DNA of 10,879 bases. Origin: CAYGTK01 sp964352775. Its GTDB lineage: Bacteria; Bacteroidota; Bacteroidia; Chitinophagales; CAIOSU01. Below are positions 5,434 through 10,879 of the stretch, piece by piece. Numbering within the stretch: the stretch's first letter is position 1; the number at the start of each line of letters is the position of its first letter. Location: contig CAYGTK010000145.1 in NCBI GenBank assembly GCA_964352775.1, forward strand, positions 1 through 10,879, read 5' to 3'. A program made the position numbers and the translations under genes. Below the pieces are notes generated by a model that was given only the letters and a program-made list of their open reading frames with translations, was not told the DNA's origin and ran no database searches.

Positions 5434-6650
5434 CTATGAAAAATGAAATATCACGAAGAAAGGCTATAACACACCTGTCCATGTTGACAGCCGCTGGAAT
5501 TACAGCTGCAACCTTTCCGGGTTGTAATCTTTTTGGTCCAAAAACTTTACCAATCCTTACATCAGGATACATACCAATTCTTGATTCTGTTCCGTTGATA
5601 GTAGCCTATGAAAAAGGCTTTTTTAAGGAGTTTGAGGTAAAGGCCGAAAAACCTGTACTAATCCGTTCATGGCCAGCATTGCTAGAGGCATTCACCTCAA
5701 AGCAGATTTTACTAACACATATTTTGTTGCCACAGGTCATATTTCAGCGGTATGGGCAGAACATTCCTGTAAAGTCCATTGCCTATAACCATACCGATGT
5801 TGTTTCCATGCTAGTTTCGAAGAGGTTAAACTCAATTGCAGATTTGGCTGGCAAAGTTGTTGGCTGCCCAACTTGGTGGGCACCCCACACCGGAATCTTT
5901 CAGGATGTTCTAAAACATGCAGGTTTAATCCCTATTGTTGGTAAAAAAGCAAGTGAGGTCAAAGGGAATGAAGTATTATTTCGAGTTGTTCCTCCTCCAG
6001 ATATGCCTGAAGCCCTAAGGTCAGGAGCAATTGCTGGTTGTACTGTTTCCGAGCCGTTTGGAGCTGTAGCCGAAATGAAAGCGGAGGCAAAGCTGGTGAA
6101 ATTGTCAGGAGATGTATGGTTACATCACCCCTGCTGTCAATCAGTATTGCTGGAAGAGACCTTGAACATGGACTCCGAATGGGCACAAAACATCACTAAT
6201 GCTATCTATAAAGCAAGCCTATGGAGTCATGAAAATAAAGAAGAGTTATCTGAAATCTTAGGAAGCGATGGCGGAGGGTACTTCCCAATGCCTAAAGCAA
6301 TAATTAAAAGAGCGCTGTTAAAACACGACTTAGAAACCTATGGCCCCAATGGAACTGGAGCAATCATGCACACAGATTGGGAAGTTTCGAGAGTTGAGTT
6401 TAACCCATATCCATTTTCTTCAGCGTTTGAAACTACCATCGATTTAATGAAGAGAATGGTTGTTGACGAATCCGTATCCCTCCCTGCCAACTTAAGAAAT
6501 CTAACAGGTAAGCAAATTGCGGATGACGTTGTGGCCTATGACTTAGCCAAAAACGCATACAAAATGGTTGGAGGCAAAAAGGCATTCGGATTAATGGATG
6601 GGCTTGACGAGTTTACCCGAAATGAAAAGTATGAAATCCTCATTAAATAA
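5430..6650 (+). CDS. ABC importer substrate-binding lipoprotein, NrtA/CmpA family
   Basis: 406 residues. The N-terminus has a twin-arginine pair (SRRK, 8-11), a hydrophobic stretch and a lipobox-like FPGC with Cys32, so it is probably an exported lipoprotein in the periplasm. The mature part follows the NrtA/CmpA pattern of nitrate and bicarbonate binding proteins: SGYIPILDSVPLIVAYEKGFF (45-65), SWPALLEAFTSKQILLTHIL (80-99), VVPPPDMPEALRSGAIAG (187-203 region), SEPFGAVAE (207-215) and the HHPCC segment (232-236). The ligand (nitrate, nitrite, bicarbonate, cyanate, sulfonate or something else) cannot be read from sequence alone. Start ATG 5430 overlaps the ATPase stop; a second ATG is at 5436. 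No assimilation enzymes lie nearby, which is odd for this family. Confidence 0.9.
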   Translation: MTMKNEISRRKAITHLSMLTAAGITAATFPGCNLFGPKTLPILTSGYIPILDSVPLIVAYEKGFFKEFEVKAEKPVLIRSWPALLEAFTSKQILLTHILLPQVIFQRYGQNIPVKSIAYNHTDVVSMLVSKRLNSIADLAGKVVGCPTWWAPHTGIFQDVLKHAGLIPIVGKKASEVKGNEVLFRVVPPPDMPEALRSGAIAGCTVSEPFGAVAEMKAEAKLVKLSGDVWLHHPCCQSVLLEETLNMDSEWAQNITNAIYKASLWSHENKEELSEILGSDGGGYFPMPKAIIKRALLKHDLETYGPNGTGAIMHTDWEVSRVEFNPYPFSSAFETTIDLMKRMVVDESVSLPANLRNLTGKQIADDVVAYDLAKNAYKMVGGKKAFGLMDGLDEFTRNEKYEILIK

Positions 6651-7434
6651 TAAACCCGATAACCCTAAAACCTTTACGGGTAGTCTCTCTCGTAAAGGAA
6701 AGAAATACGCTTTCTATGCAATTGGAGTTATTATAAGCTTATTACTTTGGTGGGTGTTTACCTATTTGGGAAACGAAAGCTTAAATCGCTTTTCCCCATC
6801 AAAAACTATTGAGGGTTTCGGAAAACTTTTGACGCAAATACGTTTTTGGGAGGGTCTTTGGGAGACCATGAAAAGATTAATTGGTAGTTTAGCTCTAGCC
6901 ACATTACTTGGCATTCCCGTGGGTATTTTAATTGGGTTTTCTACAGTAGCTGGTAAAGTCACCTATGTCCCATTTCAGTTTTTGAGAATGATATCTCCGT
7001 TATCATGGACACCAGTGGCCATAATTCTATTTGGTATAGGATCAGGCCCTGTTTATTTTCTCTTAACCATTGCTGCTATCTGGCCAATAATTTTGAATAC
7101 TGCAGCTGGAGTGCATGCGGCTGATGCAAAGTGGATAGAATTTGCTAAGACCCAGGGCGCTAAGAATTGGCAAATAGTGATATATATAGTGTTCCCATCC
7201 TCTTTGCCACACATTTTAACAGGACTTCAGTTGGCCCTTGGTGTAGCTTGGATCGTGTTAGTACCAGCTGAAATGCTAGGGGTTTCCTCTGGCTTAGGCT
7301 ACATGATATTAGATTTCAGAGACATTGGCGAGTATGGTTCGATTATGTCTGTAATAATAGTAATCGGATTACTCGGATTGTTAACCGATCTACCTATTAG
7401 ATACGGGGTTAAGAAGACGGCATGGAATAATTAA
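6622..7434 (+). CDS. ABC importer permease, NrtB/TauC/SsuC type
   Basis: 270 residues from ATG 6622; alternatives are ATG 6598 and 6631, none with a ribosome site, and all overlap the end of the binding-protein gene (by 53, 29 or 20 nt). After a basic cytoplasmic start there is a first membrane segment (about 29-49) and then the BPD_transp_1 core with about five more hydrophobic segments (87-110, 117-137, 143-163, 202-222, 238-256). The EAA-like coupling loop that docks on the ATPase is seen at 173-202: EFAKTQGAKNWQ followed by FPSSLPHILTG. Length and layout fit the NrtB/TauC family; two copies would form the inner-membrane channel. All three importer parts are therefore present and intact. 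Confidence 0.92.
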   Translation: MKSMKSSLNNKPDNPKTFTGSLSRKGKKYAFYAIGVIISLLLWWVFTYLGNESLNRFSPSKTIEGFGKLLTQIRFWEGLWETMKRLIGSLALATLLGIPVGILIGFSTVAGKVTYVPFQFLRMISPLSWTPVAIILFGIGSGPVYFLLTIAAIWPIILNTAAGVHAADAKWIEFAKTQGAKNWQIVIYIVFPSSLPHILTGLQLALGVAWIVLVPAEMLGVSSGLGYMILDFRDIGEYGSIMSVIIVIGLLGLLTDLPIRYGVKKTAWNN

Positions 7435-7480
7435 GATTAGTATTTAAACCTCCACTTACATGCCTATAAAATAAATAAGT

Positions 7481-10400
7481 ATGAAACATAATGCTAGGAT
7501 TTTAGTGGACAAGAGTTTGCTTGAATTAGAAGAGAACCTTAATGTTACTCCTAATGAAATTAAAAAGGCAATATTGTTTTATTCTAGACAACTCGATGAC
7601 CGTCTTGGAGAGGGTGATTATGTGTTGGGCGGAGAAGATGTTTTGGACGTAGCCAGGGTTTTCTTTCTTCATCGGCTTCAGCACTTATTTGAGCTTAAGA
7701 AAAAATGGGGAAGTGATTTAGGCAAAATCCCTTCTAGTAGTTATGAGCTTTTAAAGATTCTTAATGATAGTGCCCCGGAGGACCTACGAAGAATTTTTCC
7801 TTTTCACAGTTCAGAGTCATTAACAATTCTGGCTTGGGCTGCCAATGTTATTACACCAGATAACTTTTCCGTTCACATTGATAGGTTTAAATGGATTAAC
7901 CCCTCGTTCACTGACTTTCTTTCGTATAGAAATTGTGAAGAGCACATTAAAGCCCAAGTCCTGGAAACTAATGTGAGTAATTTTCTTTCATCTTTTATTG
8001 GAGATAATCAGGAAGAAAATATTGGCGTAGCATTTGTTCAGATCTTAGAGAAGTTAGGGTCAGAGTTCTTAAAAAGTCGCGGTAATTTGGACAGATTTGA
8101 GAAAGATATCCAAGAGGTTAACAAATCTGGCTTAAGTGAATGGATAGATGAGTTGAGTCTAAGCTATATAAAGAACAGTAAGAACAAGATAGGATTAATA
8201 TTCGAGCGTGTGAGTAGTAAGGATAGCGATAGAGACCGTTGGGTACTAGGAGCTAAAATTGAAAGTTTAAGGGGTGTTCGTGCCAATGTTATTGATGCAG
8301 CAATCAAAAAACGGTTTGATATTTTTGCCGTGTTTCAATTAGCTGAAAATGATACCGATATTATAGCTATTCAGGGTGTTTTTATACCCGTAGATGAAAG
8401 AAACAATCTTGTAGACAATCTAGAAACCGCAATATCCAGAGCTTCGGTAGCTCAAATTATTAATAGAAATTTTGCACATCATATTGGTTCACATGTCTCG
8501 CATAGAACGACATTCAGGAGAATTCTACAAAGATTAGGTCACTCATCAGAAAGTATATACCAGGATCGACAAAGAAAAATCTTGTATGCAGTCATTTGTA
8601 TGCGAGATCAGTTAGAGAGATATAAGGATGAGAGAAGCGAATTTGTAGCGGCCCTATCTAATAGTAGACAGGTTCTTCTTCCATTTAATCTGTATGGCGA
8701 TATTATTTTGCCTTTCATTGAAAACACATTGTTAATGGACAACATTGCTGCCAATGAAGGAATTAAGTACCCCAATGTAATTGACAATAACCAGGTAAAT
8801 AGTGTTGAAGATTATGGTCTATTTGCCAATCAACTTGTCATTAGAACTTTGATTCATAAAGATCTGACAACCTTCCAAGAAGTAGCCACCACCTTACCCT
8901 ATACATTGCCAGGGTTAAGTCATGTACCTAGAGGTTATTTAGAGCAAAAGGCATTTTACTGGCTACCTGGGCAAGATAATCCGACATATGATTCTCTAAG
9001 TATTCCATATCTAAGAAAGACCATTAGTTTGAATGATTCTAGATTTTACCAAAAGCGCACGCTATCATGCAAAGACTTAATGGTAATTCTACCCGGTGTG
9101 CTCGGAAAACATACCGTTTATAGTGTTTTAGAAAATGTAATTAGAAATACAGCTAAACACGCCTATACACCCAATTTACATAAAGACAAGCCGGTAGAAA
9201 TAATTCTACTAATATCTCCTGATAAAGAGGATGTGTCAAGCTTAAAACTTCAAATTACCGATAGTATATCTCTGGCAACAGATGATTTAATTGTCGATCA
9301 GAAAGAAAGAGTAAACACGCCAATTCATTCTAAAACGGGTCTGGGAATACAGGATATGAAAATATCATATTCACTGTTGAACGGGTTACCCCCAGAAAAA
9401 GCAGATGATTTGAAACAAGGAAATAGACTTAAGGTCAGTAAATCCCACCTCGGAACTCTCCAATATGATTTCAAATTGAATAAACCATATGAGGTTCTTG
9501 TAGTTGGAGAATCACTTAGTCTGCCCGACTTAACAAATGATGGTATACGGATCATTCCTTCCTTGGATGAGTTTAACCCGGAATCGGGGTTCACTTACAA
9601 GTTTGCAATAATTGATTGTAAAAGCTGCAATATTGAGACAATCCTTTCTTTTAGACATGCGCTTCCTCACAGGCTCCTTTTAGTAAATCTATGTGATGAT
9701 GATAAAGTGATTGCTCAGCTATTCAATTATTGCTTCATAGCCCTTGAAGAATTGTCTTCGGACGGCAATCTTATCAAAGCTTGTTGGAGAAATTGGCTCA
9801 AACACAAACTTGGTGATAGAAAAGCCCATCTAGCATTATTTTGGGACGAAAGAAGACACGATTCACCTACAAAAGAATGGTTGTCCTTATCAGGTCAATA
9901 TGAAGGTTTTGACTTAGGAACCTATTTCAAGAACAGGAAAGGTGACTTGAATATAGACGACTTTATTAACAACGTAAAGGGGAAAGACATACTAGCTTTG
10001 TTTGATCGTCATTCAGGATTATTTAGAGCTTTGAGGGACAGCGATGCTGAGGTGTCGTCCTCCAGAAAGTTCTTTAAGGACAACTTCTATGAGCTATTAG
10101 ACAAGAACAATCCAGATTTTGACTATTTAAATTCAATAGTTTTAGGGAAACCACAACCATTCCTGCCCTTTGAAATCATGGATGCGGTACTAACCAAAGT
10201 GCTTATTATAGATGAACGAGTTTCCGAGGTTTCTTTGGGAAAAGTGGACAATTGGAAAAACAGTGCTGAGTTTAAGGATAATGCTGGTTTTAGAAAATTT
10301 GCTGAAAATAGTACAGATTGTGATGGCGTTTTAACCAAGTTTGATCTACTCTGGGCAGCGGGTATTTTTGTTTCCACTCATTTAGGAATGGATTCTCCAG

Positions 10401-10867
10401 ATAGCTGCAAGCAGCTAAGTACTCAGGTTATGGATGAAAAGCAGCATAACTTGCTCAAAGTTTATTTTGAGCAGGATAGGGAAGGTATGTTGTCTATTAA
10501 TGCTCAGACCAACTTTATAGAAAAAAGGCACAAACTAAATCGGACAGAAGATGATTACGTTTGGCACAATGCCACAGACGGATCCACCGCTGAACATGTT
10601 GATTATCAGAATCTTAAAGAGCTTGATCTGACTTTTGACTACCTAATAATCCATAGAACTGTTTTAGAGGGCTTGGTCAATTCTTGGAAAGAAAGAAACA
10701 TAGATTTTATGGAAAAAGTAAAAATACCACGTGTCATAGTTATTACTGGTGGAGGTGCTGTTGATTTTCTCGATGGTAAGAATGTTCCTATTTATCCAAA
10801 GTCATTTATTCTTGACTATTTTATGAATTCTAGGCCTGCGAAATTAGCGCTAACAAGTATAATTTAG
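7481..10867 (+). CDS. Giant histidine-kinase-like (GHKL) ATPase with receiver-like C-terminal segments
   Basis: 1128 residues, no signal peptide or membrane helix, so probably cytoplasmic. Residues 1-230 are a helical region I cannot assign; 236-310 is an alpha/beta segment of sensor-domain appearance. An H-box-like motif NFAHHIGSHV (330-339) starts a helical dimerisation-like region. The ATPase domain (about 533-665) shows an N-box LENVIRNTAKHAY (550-562, N552 and N556), a G1-like TDSIS (593-597, D594 kept but the usual glycines missing) and a G2 box KTGLGIQDM (618-626). Two later stretches resemble receiver folds: 669-780 (YEVLVVGE, FAIIDCK, RLLLVNL) and 904-1128 (KVLIIDERV, FDYLIIHRTVLEGL, PRVIVITGGG) with a long insertion. 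No DNA-binding output domain is seen. It starts 46 nt after the permease gene with an A-rich leader and ends 12 nt before the window edge. Kinase activity is uncertain; it could instead be a nucleotide-gated switch. Confidence 0.82.
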   Translation: MKHNARILVDKSLLELEENLNVTPNEIKKAILFYSRQLDDRLGEGDYVLGGEDVLDVARVFFLHRLQHLFELKKKWGSDLGKIPSSSYELLKILNDSAPEDLRRIFPFHSSESLTILAWAANVITPDNFSVHIDRFKWINPSFTDFLSYRNCEEHIKAQVLETNVSNFLSSFIGDNQEENIGVAFVQILEKLGSEFLKSRGNLDRFEKDIQEVNKSGLSEWIDELSLSYIKNSKNKIGLIFERVSSKDSDRDRWVLGAKIESLRGVRANVIDAAIKKRFDIFAVFQLAENDTDIIAIQGVFIPVDERNNLVDNLETAISRASVAQIINRNFAHHIGSHVSHRTTFRRILQRLGHSSESIYQDRQRKILYAVICMRDQLERYKDERSEFVAALSNSRQVLLPFNLYGDIILPFIENTLLMDNIAANEGIKYPNVIDNNQVNSVEDYGLFANQLVIRTLIHKDLTTFQEVATTLPYTLPGLSHVPRGYLEQKAFYWLPGQDNPTYDSLSIPYLRKTISLNDSRFYQKRTLSCKDLMVILPGVLGKHTVYSVLENVIRNTAKHAYTPNLHKDKPVEIILLISPDKEDVSSLKLQITDSISLATDDLIVDQKERVNTPIHSKTGLGIQDMKISYSLLNGLPPEKADDLKQGNRLKVSKSHLGTLQYDFKLNKPYEVLVVGESLSLPDLTNDGIRIIPSLDEFNPESGFTYKFAIIDCKSCNIETILSFRHALPHRLLLVNLCDDDKVIAQLFNYCFIALEELSSDGNLIKACWRNWLKHKLGDRKAHLALFWDERRHDSPTKEWLSLSGQYEGFDLGTYFKNRKGDLNIDDFINNVKGKDILALFDRHSGLFRALRDSDAEVSSSRKFFKDNFYELLDKNNPDFDYLNSIVLGKPQPFLPFEIMDAVLTKVLIIDERVSEVSLGKVDNWKNSAEFKDNAGFRKFAENSTDCDGVLTKFDLLWAAGIFVSTHLGMDSPDSCKQLSTQVMDEKQHNLLKVYFEQDREGMLSINAQTNFIEKRHKLNRTEDDYVWHNATDGSTAEHVDYQNLKELDLTFDYLIIHRTVLEGLVNSWKERNIDFMEKVKIPRVIVITGGGAVDFLDGKNVPIYPKSFILDYFMNSRPAKLALTSII

Positions 10868-10879
10868 ATTATAATAACT

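Noticed and set aside
4684..7434. Firm assignment of the importer as a nitrate transporter
   Set aside because: The NrtA/CmpA/TauA families overlap in sequence, ligand residues cannot be verified by eye, and no nitrate or nitrite reductase gene is present.
7481..10867. Ordinary sensor kinase of a two-component system, or the Detocs defence system
   Set aside because: No membrane segments, no separate DNA-binding response regulator, degenerate G1 box; Detocs has three differently built genes (kinase with TPR sensor, receiver proteins) that are not matched here.
1..10879. Relaxase, integrase, attachment sites, insertion sequence or CRISPR array
   Set aside because: None of these is visible on either strand; the mobile-element assignment rests only on the gene types at 1-3846.

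Overview
The window looks like part of a mobile genetic element (integrative element or plasmid) of a Bacteroidota bacterium, carrying a five-gene cargo operon. Support for Bacteroidota: a CHC2/Toprim primase-like protein without zinc cysteines and a small helix-turn-helix protein of the excisionase-like type, both common on Bacteroidota elements, and A-rich leaders instead of strong Shine-Dalgarno sites on most genes. I see no relaxase, integrase, rRNA, tRNA or CRISPR array, so the element type and its ends are not resolved.

Left part (1 to about 3,850, judged by eye to be mid-40s % G+C): element housekeeping genes. Reading leftward on the minus strand are a winged-helix/HTH protein of replication-initiator appearance (1666-2220), the Toprim primase-like protein (591-1565) and the N-terminal part of an N6-adenine DNA methylase that runs off the window (1-511, TTG start with a strong Shine-Dalgarno). 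A 0.5-kb non-coding control region (2221-2767) follows. It holds a clear plus-strand intrinsic terminator with no gene in front of it and a family of short TATACAGG/TATACAAG repeats. A plus-strand gene for a MerR-like HTH plus coiled-coil protein (2768-3349) comes next, resembling DNA-binding proteins found beside replication genes on plasmids. It meets tail-to-tail a minus-strand pair: a small HTH protein (3574-3846) translationally coupled to a 78-residue conserved-type protein (3341-3577).

Right part (3,987 to 10,867, visibly more A+T-rich): five plus-strand genes with gaps or overlaps of +16, -4, about -29 and +46 nt, so almost certainly one operon. They encode an unrecognised 226-residue protein with a possible internal duplication, a complete NrtABC/TauABC-type ABC importer (ATPase, lipoprotein substrate-binding protein of the NrtA/CmpA family, permease), and a 1128-residue protein with a histidine-kinase-like ATPase domain (GHKL fold) followed by two segments that read like degenerate receiver domains.

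How they may work together (inference): the importer and the large ATPase look like one system in which solute binding or transport is linked to a cytoplasmic nucleotide-binding signalling protein. No metabolic genes for nitrate, cyanate or sulfonate use are present, and no conventional DNA-binding response regulator. The pairing of an importer with a giant GHKL protein as cargo on a mobile element is the most unusual thing in the window and could be an undescribed sensing or defence module, but nothing in the sequence proves a function.
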